From Minisyncoccota bacterium (lineage in GTDB: Bacteria > Patescibacteriota > Minisyncoccia > Phycocordibacterales > UBA9973): DNA of 10,708 bases. The notes below the pieces were generated by a model. The model saw nothing but the letters and a program-made list of their open reading frames with translations. It was not told where the DNA came from and did not search any database. The DNA is taken from positions 1 to 10,708 of the forward strand of contig JAGOOL010000020.1 in the NCBI GenBank assembly GCA_017992485.1, read 5' to 3'. Positions 1 to 6,534 of the stretch are shown in pieces. The translations under genes and the position numbers were made by a program. Within the stretch, counting starts at the first letter, position 1. Every line of letters starts with the position of its first letter.

Positions 1-917
1 GAAAGATCAAAGAGTTTGATAAATTCGTCCGATGTCAGGATTTCAGTCTCGTCACCAGGGTTCCAACCGATGAATACAAGGAAGTTGAGCATCGCAGCCG
101 GAAGGTATCCATCGTCTCGATAGCCGAGAATATCTTTCGCTCCATCACGTTTGCCAAGTTTTTTCTTGCCGTCTGGCGCCATGATTGGTGGAAGTGTTGC
201 CATGATTGGCGGAGTAATACCGATAGCATCGTAGAGTGCGAGGTATTTCGGAACAGAAGAAATAAATTCATCCGCTCGCAAAATGTGCGTGACGTGCATT
301 TCGAGGTCGTCGATGATGTGTGCGAGGTTGTACGTCGGATAACCATCACTTTTTATTAAAACAAAATCATCAAGTGCTTCTGGTCCAGCCGAAAGATCCC
401 CGCGAATAGCATCGTGCCAGTGCGACGGTTTGATGTCTGTAATTTTGAGGCGAAGCGGTTGAGTTCCATCCCACACTGGTGGATTCTCCGGACGATAGTC
501 GCGGAAGAGAAATGGTTTACCTTCAGCTTCTGATTTTGCACGAAATGCATCAACTTCTTCTGGTGTGTACGGGTCAGCATATGCCAAACCTTTTTCATAT
601 AGTTGCGTAGCGTATTTTTTGTAGCTGTCCAAACGTTTTGACTGGAGATACTCACCTGCCGGACCGCCGATATCGATGCCTTCATCCCAAGTTATACCGA
701 GCCATTTGAGTGAATCAATGATTTGTTGAATCGAACCTTCTACTTCGCGCTCCTTGTCTGTGTCTTCAATACGCAAAATAAAAATGCCATTATTCTGGCG
801 AGCGAGCGCCCATGCAAAAAGCGCGGTTCGAACGCCGCCAATGTGCATGTAACCTGTTGGGCTTGGAGCAAAGCGAGTGACTACTTTGCGTCCTTTTTCA
901 ATTTCACTATCTAACAT
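1..917 (-). CDS. gltX: Glutamyl-tRNA synthetase (GluRS), 5' part, truncated by window edge
   Basis: Class I aminoacyl-tRNA synthetase that charges tRNA with glutamate in the cytosol. The first 305 residues are visible, of about 460-500 usual for the family; the C-terminal anticodon-binding part lies outside the window. The frame is open without interruption. Seen: the ATP-binding HIGH-type motif in APSPTGYMHIGG (H25-G28), LRIEDTD at 48-54, the tRNA-acceptor region with DDFVLIKSDGYPTYN around 183-197, and a KMSKS-equivalent loop KKLGKRDG (K253, K256, R257). The catalytic loop has Gly where KLSKR-type loops have Ser, and the usual RGEDHL-like segment reads RADEFIS. The ATG at 917 is chosen because the Rossmann start follows about 12 residues later and a TATACT box ends 6 nt upstream. 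In lineages without GlnRS this enzyme is often non-discriminating and works with GatCAB; that is inference here. Confidence 0.96.
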   Translation of the reverse strand, partial: MLDSEIEKGRKVVTRFAPSPTGYMHIGGVRTALFAWALARQNNGIFILRIEDTDKEREVEGSIQQIIDSLKWLGITWDEGIDIGGPAGEYLQSKRLDSYKKYATQLYEKGLAYADPYTPEEVDAFRAKSEAEGKPFLFRDYRPENPPVWDGTQPLRLKITDIKPSHWHDAIRGDLSAGPEALDDFVLIKSDGYPTYNLAHIIDDLEMHVTHILRADEFISSVPKYLALYDAIGITPPIMATLPPIMAPDGKKKLGKRDGAKDILGYRDDGYLPAAMLNFLVFIGWNPGDETEILTSDEFIKLFDL

Positions 918-923
918 GGGAAA

Positions 924-952
924 AGTATAGCAAAATATGGGTTTTTTGGTAA
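924..952 (-). promoter_or_regulatory. gltX promoter, apparently leaderless
   Basis: Reading the minus strand there is TTACCA (952-947), a 17-bp spacer, then an extended -10 TGC-TATACT (TATACT at 929-924). Only 6 nt separate the -10 from the gltX ATG, so transcription would start at about the A of the start codon. No Shine-Dalgarno sequence is present. The -35 matches TTGACA at 4 of 6 positions and overlaps a 12-bp palindrome. Confidence 0.6.
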
Positions 953-958
953 TTACCA
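947..958. repeat. Perfect 12-bp palindrome between divergent promoters
   Basis: TGGTAATTACCA is its own reverse complement. It covers the putative gltX -35 (947-952) and ends 4 bp before the -35 of the divergent orphan gene (963-968). Size and placement suit a dimeric repressor operator, but no regulator gene is visible in the window, so the role is inferred. Confidence 0.45.
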
Positions 959-962
959 CACA

Positions 963-992
963 TTGACATACTACCTACTATTGTGCTATAAT
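963..992 (+). promoter_or_regulatory. Strong sigma-70-type promoter for the 1020-1523 gene
   Basis: TTGACA (963-968), 18-bp spacer, TATAAT (987-992), with an extended -10 TGC directly before TATAAT (984-986). Both hexamers are exact consensus, the best promoter in the window. The expected start near 999 gives a leader of about 20 nt before the ATG at 1020; that leader (CTTTAAAACAAAAAAC) is A-rich and holds no Shine-Dalgarno sequence. Confidence 0.85.
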
Positions 993-1019
993 ACAAACGT
1001 ACTTTAAAACAAAAAACAT

Positions 1020-1523
1020 ATGAACTCAACAGTCGCAGTATTACTGACAATCGCTTCTATTGTTGGAGCAGCAATCTGGTTCTTCAGATCTTACCTTCCG
1101 AAAAAAGATAGAGCTGAGGCACAGGCAAGGAAAGATGCCAACATCGAAAAATTTCTTATGGACAGCTTCTCTGATCATGACATTGCTTTCGTTGCAGAGC
1201 ATTCGGACAAAGAGCAAATGGCAGCAATTATTGCTCATCGCTTCTGTGATTTGTTAAAAGCAGTTTCGCATCCCGAGGCCATTGTTTCCATAGCAAGTAA
1301 GTATGGATTATATGGATCAATACGAATAAATGCTACAAATCGCGAAATAGAGCTTTCAGCTCTTGCTCAGAATATTATTCTGAGAAATATCGACAGTCAT
1401 GATCTACAGGCTTGGCAAATGAGTTTTTTGAGACCAACACTTGCAGCACAAAATAATTTGAACAAATCTTTTCTGGCTAAAGTTGAGAAGAATACAGTTG
1501 TTTGGGACTTAAAACTAAACTAA
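1020..1523 (+). CDS. Small membrane-anchored protein of unknown function
   Basis: I do not recognise a family for this 167-residue protein. Residues about 4-24 form one hydrophobic segment (VAVLLTIASIVGAAIWFF) followed at once by basic residues (RSYLPKKDR). By the positive-inside rule this gives a short outside N-terminus and a cytoplasmic C-terminal domain. The rest is a soluble, mixed-charge, probably largely helical domain (EKFLMDSFSDHDIAF, KEQMAAIIAHRFCDLL) ending in a more strand-like tail (NTVVWDLKLN). No lipobox, catalytic motif or zinc-binding cluster is seen. The gene is monocistronic, transcribed away from gltX from a near-perfect promoter, and closed by a strong hairpin 22 nt after the TAA stop. 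The start is the first ATG after the promoter. Reality of the gene is well supported by promoter, start, uninterrupted frame and terminator; the function is unknown. Confidence 0.8.
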   Translation: MNSTVAVLLTIASIVGAAIWFFRSYLPKKDRAEAQARKDANIEKFLMDSFSDHDIAFVAEHSDKEQMAAIIAHRFCDLLKAVSHPEAIVSIASKYGLYGSIRINATNREIELSALAQNIILRNIDSHDLQAWQMSFLRPTLAAQNNLNKSFLAKVEKNTVVWDLKLN

Positions 1524-1545
1524 CGGTTTTCTTGGACGTAATAGT

Positions 1546-1575
1546 AAAAGCAGCTTCTCTGAAGCTGCTTTTTTT
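1546..1575. terminator. Bidirectional intrinsic terminator between convergent genes
   Basis: AAAAGCAGCTTC (1546-1557), loop TCT, GAAGCTGCTTTT (1561-1572): a perfect 12-bp stem with a 3-nt loop. T residues run to 1575 on the plus strand, ending the 1020-1523 transcript. On the minus strand the same stem ends in TTTTACT, so it can also stop murG transcripts, whose stop codon lies at 1595-1597. Confidence 0.85.
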
Positions 1576-1594
1576 ATTACTATTTCGCTCACAG

Positions 1595-2722
1595 CTAACT
1601 TTCGTGACTGAGCGCAATCTTCACAACCTGCTCAGCAATAGCCTGGCCTGCACCTGGTTTAAAGAAAGCACTAGCCGCTCGCTGCATACTCGCCATTTTT
1701 TCGGGATTTGAGAGTAAGTCGTTAATTGTTGTTTCGAGAACAGAAGAAGTGAGATTAGATTCTTCAATTACTTCACATGCACCGCCTCGCGCATATGCAT
1801 ATGCATTTTTTTTCTGGTGGTCGCCGTTTGTCTTGGTGATCGGAATGATGATCGATGGCACTCCCCAACTTGCGAATTCAAAGATTGCAGAACCTGCGCG
1901 CGAAATAATAATGTCTGCTGCGCCGGCAACCATTTTCGAAGCGAGGTCATTGAGAAATGGATATGGTTTGTAGTGACGCTTGTTAACATTGTCACCGAGC
2001 ACGATCTCAGCTGTTTCTGTTGTTTCTTTATAATTCTTGGTTCCTGTCTGGTGAATGACTTCGTATTTGTTGACGAGATCCGGTAATGCATCAAGCATGA
2101 CATTGTTGAGGATCATGGCGCCTTGCGAACCACCAATGAGCGCGATAACAGGAATGCCCTCTTCGAGTTTCAAATATTCTTTTGCGCCTTCATTGGCCGC
2201 ATTCAAAATAGTTGCGCGAACAGGCTGGCCCGTCCATGCAGTTTTATCTTTTGGAAAATATTGAATTGCGTCTTGGTATGAGATAGCGATTTTCTTGGCG
2301 AATTTACCGGCCCACTTTGAGACTTTGCCGGGAACGGTGTCTGATTCGTGGATGATAACCGGAATACGCAAAAGCTTGGCCGCAAAAAGTGTTGGAAATG
2401 ACGCGTAGCCGCCCTTACCAACAACTACATCAGGATACAAACGATAGAGTTTAAAAATCGCGACCAAAATACCGTACGGCAATTTAAACATGTCGACAAT
2501 TGTTTTGATCGACGGATAGAGACGCCACTTACCTGCCGGGACCCATTCGTAGCGGATGCCGTTTTCGTAGAGCATGGTCTTGTCGAAAGGACTATCGGAA
2601 AAATAGTAGAGGTTTGAGTCGACAATGTGTTCTTTGTCGACGATTCGATTGATTTCTTCGGCAATGGCAATGATTGGGTAAAAATGCCCTCCTGTTCCGC
2701 CACCTGTCAGTACGATCTTCAT
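1595..2722 (-). CDS. murG: UDP-GlcNAc:lipid I N-acetylglucosaminyltransferase MurG
   Basis: Transfers GlcNAc from UDP-GlcNAc to undecaprenyl-PP-MurNAc-pentapeptide (lipid I) to give lipid II at the cytoplasmic face of the membrane. GT-B fold, 375 residues, normal for the family. Seen: the N-terminal Gly-rich loop TGGGTGGHFYP (6-16, His13), GKGGYASFP, HESDTVPGKVSKW (family usually HEQN..PG), TGQPVR (usually TGNPVR), the second Gly-rich loop IGGSQGA, SRAGSAIFEFASWGVPSIIIP-type nucleotide-binding region with its Glu, and GDHQKKNA with the DHQ..NA signature that contacts the nucleotide-sugar. It lies 39 nt after ftsW in the usual dcw order. The ATG at 2722 begins directly with the first beta strand; an extended -10 TGC-TAAAAT ends 7 nt upstream, so it may have its own leaderless transcript as well as readthrough from ftsW. 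Confidence 0.97.
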   Translation of the reverse strand: MKIVLTGGGTGGHFYPIIAIAEEINRIVDKEHIVDSNLYYFSDSPFDKTMLYENGIRYEWVPAGKWRLYPSIKTIVDMFKLPYGILVAIFKLYRLYPDVVVGKGGYASFPTLFAAKLLRIPVIIHESDTVPGKVSKWAGKFAKKIAISYQDAIQYFPKDKTAWTGQPVRATILNAANEGAKEYLKLEEGIPVIALIGGSQGAMILNNVMLDALPDLVNKYEVIHQTGTKNYKETTETAEIVLGDNVNKRHYKPYPFLNDLASKMVAGAADIIISRAGSAIFEFASWGVPSIIIPITKTNGDHQKKNAYAYARGGACEVIEESNLTSSVLETTINDLLSNPEKMASMQRAASAFFKPGAGQAIAEQVVKIALSHES

Positions 2723-2729
2723 AGGGAGA

Positions 2730-2738
2730 ATTTTAGCA
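2730..2738 (-). promoter_or_regulatory. Extended -10 before murG, leaderless spacing
   Basis: Minus-strand TGC-TAAAAT ends 7 nt before the murG ATG, putting the expected transcription start at the start codon. No convincing -35 is seen; just upstream is an AT-rich 12-bp palindrome TTTTATATAAAA (2743-2754), which is low-complexity and may be chance. No Shine-Dalgarno sequence: the nucleotides before the ATG read CTCCCT. Confidence 0.5.
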
Positions 2739-2761
2739 TAATTTTTATATAAAACGTATTA

Positions 2762-3877
2762 CTACGCAGTTCTTCTCTTCTGAAACCGCGAAATATTCAA
2801 AATCATACCGGCCGCAGCAAGCGAAATCATGAGCGACGTTCCGCCCTGACTCATAAAGACCAGCGGCACACCCGTGAGCGGAAAGAGTCCGAGAATTGAA
2901 GCTATATTGAGGAAGGATTGGGCCGTTAAAATAATCACCAAACCAACAGCAAGTAGTCGCCCAAAAGCGTCCGGTGCCCGAGAAGCAATACGCAGTCCGC
3001 GCATTGCAAATGCCGCATAGAGAATAATGACCACAAGTGAACCGATAAAACCAGTTTCCTCTGAAATCACAGCAAATATAGAGTCACCTTGTGGCTCCGG
3101 CAAATAACTGAACTTCTGCACGCTCAAACCTATTCCCTTGCCGGTGACGCCACCAGAACCAACAGCAATGAGTGCTTGCTTGAGCTGGTACGAAGAACCA
3201 CGCGGATCGTGGTCAGGATTCATAAATGTTTTTACCCGATCTCGCAAATACGGAGTCGTAAAAGCGAGTAGCGCAAAACCAGCGATTGAAATACCGCCGA
3301 TAATCATAATTTTCTTTATACTGACACCCGTCATAAAGTACATCGCACAACCAGTGACAAACATAAGAATCAAACTTTTCGTATCCGGCTGCTTGAGCAA
3401 AATTGCCGCAATAATACCAAGCAAGACGAAAAACGGTAGCAATCCGTATTTGAATGAATCAGCTTTTTCGCGCACAGCCGAAAGCCATGACGCAAAATAG
3501 ATAATGAATGCAATCTTGAGAAATTCAGCCGGCTGAAATGAAATAAAACCGAGACTTACCCAACGTGTTGCGCCGCCGTGTTCAAGTCCTAGACTTGGCA
3601 CGAAAACGAGGAGCGACAATCCAAGAGCAGCCAGAAGAAAGAAGAATGCGTATCTCCTCCAAACTTTGTAATTGATTCGTGCTGTCAGGTAGAGCGCGAG
3701 CATTCCTCCAACAAGTCCGACTGCGAGCTGTGTAAAGAGAATGTTGTAGAATTTTGTTTCGCTCTTTGCGAGCACACCAAGTGAAGCCGAAATGAAAAAG
3801 ATTAAACCGATACCTGTTAAGAGCAGGATAATTGTGAGAAACAGTTTATCAACTTTTTTAGGTTCAACATCTTTCAT
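2762..3877 (-). CDS. ftsW: SEDS-family septal peptidoglycan glycosyltransferase FtsW
   Basis: Polytopic membrane glycosyltransferase that polymerises lipid II at the septum with a class B PBP partner. 371 residues from the ATG at 3877, with about ten hydrophobic segments. SEDS signatures: GGATRWVSLGFISFQPAEFLK (101-121; FQPAE where FQPSE is usual), SSYQLKQALIAVGSGG with GKGIG (228-250), YLPEPQGDSIFAVISEE (258-274) containing the invariant Asp at 265 required for polymerisation, and GVPLVFMSQGGTSLM near the C-terminus, where SYGG is more usual. RodA is the close alternative; the position between mraY and murG favours FtsW. The frame also opens at a TTG at 3883, but the ATG two codons in is the better start. 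It lies 22 nt after mraY with no -10 box or Shine-Dalgarno at its own start, so it is probably co-transcribed with mraY. murD, usual between the two genes, is absent. Confidence 0.93.
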   Translation of the reverse strand: MKDVEPKKVDKLFLTIILLLTGIGLIFFISASLGVLAKSETKFYNILFTQLAVGLVGGMLALYLTARINYKVWRRYAFFFLLAALGLSLLVFVPSLGLEHGGATRWVSLGFISFQPAEFLKIAFIIYFASWLSAVREKADSFKYGLLPFFVLLGIIAAILLKQPDTKSLILMFVTGCAMYFMTGVSIKKIMIIGGISIAGFALLAFTTPYLRDRVKTFMNPDHDPRGSSYQLKQALIAVGSGGVTGKGIGLSVQKFSYLPEPQGDSIFAVISEETGFIGSLVVIILYAAFAMRGLRIASRAPDAFGRLLAVGLVIILTAQSFLNIASILGLFPLTGVPLVFMSQGGTSLMISLAAAGMILNISRFQKRRTA

Positions 3878-3899
3878 TCTCAATTAGCTTTAGCGGTGA

Positions 3900-4958
3900 C
3901 TATGACCACAACGCGATAACTACACCAACAACGCCACACATGAGACTAACGATCCAGTAACGCATCGTAATCTTTGGACGAGACCAGCCGAGAGCTTCGA
4001 AGTGATGGTGGAGCGGAGCAACACGGAAAACTTTTTTACCAAAGAATTTCTTTGAGATGATTTGAATAAGTGAAGAGAAAGCAGTTGCAACGAGTGGGAA
4101 ACCGATAATGATGAGGAGGAGTGGCTCGTGCGTCAAAAAGGCAATAACAGTGAGCGCAATCGTCAGCGGCAGCATACCAGTTTCACCCATATAGAAACGA
4201 GCTGGTGGCACATTGAACCAGAGGAATGCGAGCAAGGCGCCGGCAATGACAAATGACAATGTCATGATGTCGAATTGCTCATGTGCAAAAGCAATGAAAC
4301 CGTAACTCGTAAAGATTGTTGCGAGAACACCACCGGAAAGTCCGTCGACACCGTCGATAACGCGACTCGAGAAAGTGCCAAGCATAACTAAAATAAAGAG
4401 TGGAATAAACCACCAACCAATATCAACAGCATGGTAAAACGGAATGTTGATTGTGCTCATATCGAGCTTTATATAAAACCAAAGCGCACCAACGAGACCA
4501 ATAACGGCAATAATCGGAATGAGGTAGCGACTTGGCAAGCCGTGCGTCATTTTGTTGCCTGCACCACCCCAGATCTCGAGTAAGTCTTCGATGAGGCCGA
4601 GTGCTGCACCGACAATAATACCGGCAAGCGGCAACCATGTTTCCTGACGAGAGACGTAGTCAAAGATTGTGTCATTTGCACCAGTGAAGCGAGCAATGAG
4701 CCAGAAAAGTACTGTTGTGAGAATAATCGACACCCAAACGACGATACCGCCGACGCGTGGTGTGCGGACTTCTTCTACTTGGTTATTGAGTTTAATAAAT
4801 TCATCTGAAAGTTTATCTGGATTTGCTGTTTGACGTGAGACACGCTTCCACAGCTTGTACTTGTACATCAAACTTGAAAGTAAAGGTGTAATAAGAATAC
4901 CAATAATAAAAGCGGCAGCCGCTGGTAAAAGGACTTTTGTAAGGGTTAATGCAATCAT
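3900..4958 (-). CDS. mraY: Phospho-MurNAc-pentapeptide transferase MraY with substituted catalytic Asp residues
   Basis: Integral membrane enzyme that transfers phospho-MurNAc-pentapeptide from the UDP-sugar to undecaprenyl phosphate, making lipid I. 352 residues from the ATG at 4958, with about ten membrane segments, normal for the family. Seen: TPRVGG (67-72; usually TPTMGG), GLIEDLLEIWG (121-131) at the DD motif, VIDGVDGLSGG (200-210; usually NLTDGLDGLA), YMGETGML (256-263; usually FMGDVGSL) and the MraY-specific APLHHHFEALGW (314-325, His317-319), which excludes WecA. Two of the three classic catalytic or Mg2+-binding aspartates are Glu here (E124, E259); D125, D202 and D205 remain. A GTG at 4964 would extend it by two codons, but a TATAAT ending exactly 7 nt before the ATG supports 4958. 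It begins 15 nt after the carboxypeptidase stop. Confidence 0.95.
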   Translation of the reverse strand: MIALTLTKVLLPAAAAFIIGILITPLLSSLMYKYKLWKRVSRQTANPDKLSDEFIKLNNQVEEVRTPRVGGIVVWVSIILTTVLFWLIARFTGANDTIFDYVSRQETWLPLAGIIVGAALGLIEDLLEIWGGAGNKMTHGLPSRYLIPIIAVIGLVGALWFYIKLDMSTINIPFYHAVDIGWWFIPLFILVMLGTFSSRVIDGVDGLSGGVLATIFTSYGFIAFAHEQFDIMTLSFVIAGALLAFLWFNVPPARFYMGETGMLPLTIALTVIAFLTHEPLLLIIIGFPLVATAFSSLIQIISKKFFGKKVFRVAPLHHHFEALGWSRPKITMRYWIVSLMCGVVGVVIALWS

Positions 4959-4965
4959 AGTCACA

Positions 4966-4971
4966 ATTATA
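4966..4971 (-). promoter_or_regulatory. Consensus -10 before mraY, leaderless spacing
   Basis: Exact TATAAT on the minus strand, 2 nt after the TAA stop of the upstream carboxypeptidase gene (4974-4976) and 7 nt before the mraY ATG. The expected transcription start is the A of the ATG, which also argues against the GTG at 4964 that lies only 1 nt after the box. The -35 region is AT-rich and weak. Confidence 0.55.
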
Positions 4972-4973
4972 GT

Positions 4974-5915
4974 TTATTTTTTGGAAATCTTAAAATAATT
5001 TTCAACACCCTCCATGTAGCCTTCGATATCGACAAAACGACCTTCGCGTGTTGAACCGAGGACGACGATGATAATAGTGTTGCCGTATATAGGCATTCTG
5101 TAGGCAATCGCCAAGTTTCCACCCGCCAAATTCGTATAGCCGGTTTTTGACGCAAGTAAACTATCGATGTGCACTGCTAAATCATTGGTATTAGAAATCG
5201 TATGACTTTTACCGTCAAGACTCTTGTAGGTCTGTTGTGGGTACATAGTTTCGGTCGCCAGGCTTGGTGCTGTATCGAGAAAATGTTCAATAAGTTTACC
5301 CATATCGCGCGCGCTGCCGATTGCACCGGCCTGCCCTGCCCTATCTAAACCAGCCGGATTTGAAAATGTTGTATGTTCAAGACCAATATCTTTTGCATAC
5401 GAATTCATTGCGGCAATAAAGTCATTACGCTCTCCGATGGGCGCTGTTTTCGATTCATACGCTTCCTTAAATGCAAAAGCTGCATCGTTCGAAGAAATGA
5501 CGAGCATAAAACCAAGTAATGCGTCACGACTCCATTTTTCTCCGAGAACAAGGCCATTGTCACCTTCGATTTTGAGAGCACTGTCACTTATTGTGATCGT
5601 TTCATCTTGTAAAAATTCTTTTTCAACAACGAGCGCAGTTGCAAGCTTGGTTACAGAGGCAAGGGGCAGTGGTGTATCAGCATTTTTTTCAAATAATACT
5701 TTTTGTTTTGTTGCATCATAGACATAGATAGCCTTCGCATTGTCGGTTGTTGTAAAAAAAGCATTGAGGGCTTCCTGGTCAAGACGTTCTTCTATGTAGT
5801 CTTTTTGCAAGCCGGCTAGCTTTTGTCTCGAAGCAAAATAGGTAAAACTACCAAGTACAATGAGCCCGATAATTGCAATCAAGAGTCGTGTTTCGTTGTA
5901 AGTGAGCTTGTGCAT
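4974..5915 (-). CDS. D-alanyl-D-alanine carboxypeptidase, peptidase S11 (DacA/PBP5-like)
   Basis: Penicillin-binding-protein-type serine peptidase that removes the terminal D-Ala of peptidoglycan pentapeptides on the outer face of the cytoplasmic membrane. 313 residues from the ATG at 5915. A hydrophobic segment at 11-28 (LLIAIIGLIVLGSFTYF) acts as signal peptide or N-terminal anchor. All three active-site motifs are present: SVTK (Ser87, Lys90), SSN (141-143) and KTG (257-259). The protein ends soon after the catalytic domain and lacks the beta-rich C-terminal domain and amphipathic tail of E. coli PBP5, so the N-terminal anchor probably holds it in the membrane. A TTG at 5930 adds five residues in frame and cannot be excluded. 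It follows scpB closely without a visible -10 or Shine-Dalgarno, implying co-transcription with scpAB. Confidence 0.93.
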   Translation of the reverse strand: MHKLTYNETRLLIAIIGLIVLGSFTYFASRQKLAGLQKDYIEERLDQEALNAFFTTTDNAKAIYVYDATKQKVLFEKNADTPLPLASVTKLATALVVEKEFLQDETITISDSALKIEGDNGLVLGEKWSRDALLGFMLVISSNDAAFAFKEAYESKTAPIGERNDFIAAMNSYAKDIGLEHTTFSNPAGLDRAGQAGAIGSARDMGKLIEHFLDTAPSLATETMYPQQTYKSLDGKSHTISNTNDLAVHIDSLLASKTGYTNLAGGNLAIAYRMPIYGNTIIIVVLGSTREGRFVDIEGYMEGVENYFKISKK

Positions 5916-5942
5916 TGGGGCGAATTTCAATTAACTAAAAAC

Positions 5943-6488
5943 TTAAGCGGCTTCTTCTGTATTTTTTTCTTTTGAAGCAGCAAGTGAGGTGCGTGTTGTT
6001 TCGTAATCAGGAAGCTCGGAAAGCTGGCTTACCCCCATGAATGCAAGAAGTTCAAGTGTTGGTACATAAATATTTTTGCGAGCATCTACTGGATGTTCTT
6101 TTTTCTCGATCAAGCCGCGGATGAGTAAGTTGCGAAGAATAAAGCTTGAATTAACGCCACGGATGAAATCGATATCACTTCTCGCCACATCTGTACCGTA
6201 CAAAATAATAGACAGCGTTTCGAGAGATGCTTTTGACAGTTCCTTTGAGAGTTCATCTTTGCGAAGATCTTCGATAAGTGCACTCGCCTCTGGAGAAGTA
6301 TAGAGTCCAATTTGTTCACCATTTTCAATCAGCGAGATGCCGCCATTTGTAAGACGGTCACGGAGTACAGAAATAGCCTCTTTAATCTCTTCCGGCTGAG
6401 ATTTAAGAATCTGCTGCAGTTCTTTATACGTAATCGGTTCCCCTTTAAAGAAAAGTATTGATTCTATTTTTGCATCAAGTGAAAGCAT
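5943..6488 (-). CDS. scpB: Segregation and condensation protein B (ScpB)
   Basis: Winged-helix (kite) subunit that dimerises and binds the kleisin ScpA in the SMC-ScpAB complex, which organises and segregates the nucleoid. 181 residues, normal length. Seen: the N-terminal IESILFFKGEPITYKEL (8-24; family pattern IEALLFASGEPLS), and the second winged helix with LSKASLETLSIILYG (84-98), RSDIDFIRGVNSS (103-115) and LRNLLIRGLIEKK, then YVPTLELLAFMGV and LSELP. The family IIAYKQPITR region is altered to IILYGTDVAR. The start at 6488 (MLSLDAKIES) matches the family N-terminus; the frame continues upstream to 6566, overlapping scpA, but that part encodes an atypical Phe/Tyr/Ser-rich stretch. The 46-nt gap after scpA holds no Shine-Dalgarno and only weak -10 candidates, so it is probably co-transcribed with scpA. 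The C-terminal tail is Glu/Lys/Ala-rich. Confidence 0.92.
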   Translation of the reverse strand: MLSLDAKIESILFFKGEPITYKELQQILKSQPEEIKEAISVLRDRLTNGGISLIENGEQIGLYTSPEASALIEDLRKDELSKELSKASLETLSIILYGTDVARSDIDFIRGVNSSFILRNLLIRGLIEKKEHPVDARKNIYVPTLELLAFMGVSQLSELPDYETTRTSLAASKEKNTEEAA

Positions 6489-6534
6489 AATGGTATGAAA
6501 TAAATATGAAGAGAAATTAAAAAATGAAAAGTAA

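Noticed and set aside
1..917. Possible frameshift in gltX
   Set aside because: Manual translation gives one continuous frame of 305 codons with all motifs in order.
1790..1806. GCATATGCATATGCAT tandem repeat
   Set aside because: It lies within murG and encodes Ala-Tyr-Ala-Tyr after the DHQKKNA motif; no sign of a separate function.
2743..2754. TTTTATATAAAA palindrome upstream of murG as an operator
   Set aside because: Low-complexity AT sequence in which such palindromes are expected; recorded only as a note on the murG promoter.
3138..3500. 120-codon plus-strand open frame opposite ftsW
   Set aside because: Antisense shadow of a clearly real membrane protein gene, with no independent signals.
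4959..4964. GTG start for mraY two codons upstream
   Set aside because: It lies 1 nt after a perfect TATAAT, while the ATG at 4958 has the expected 7-nt spacing.
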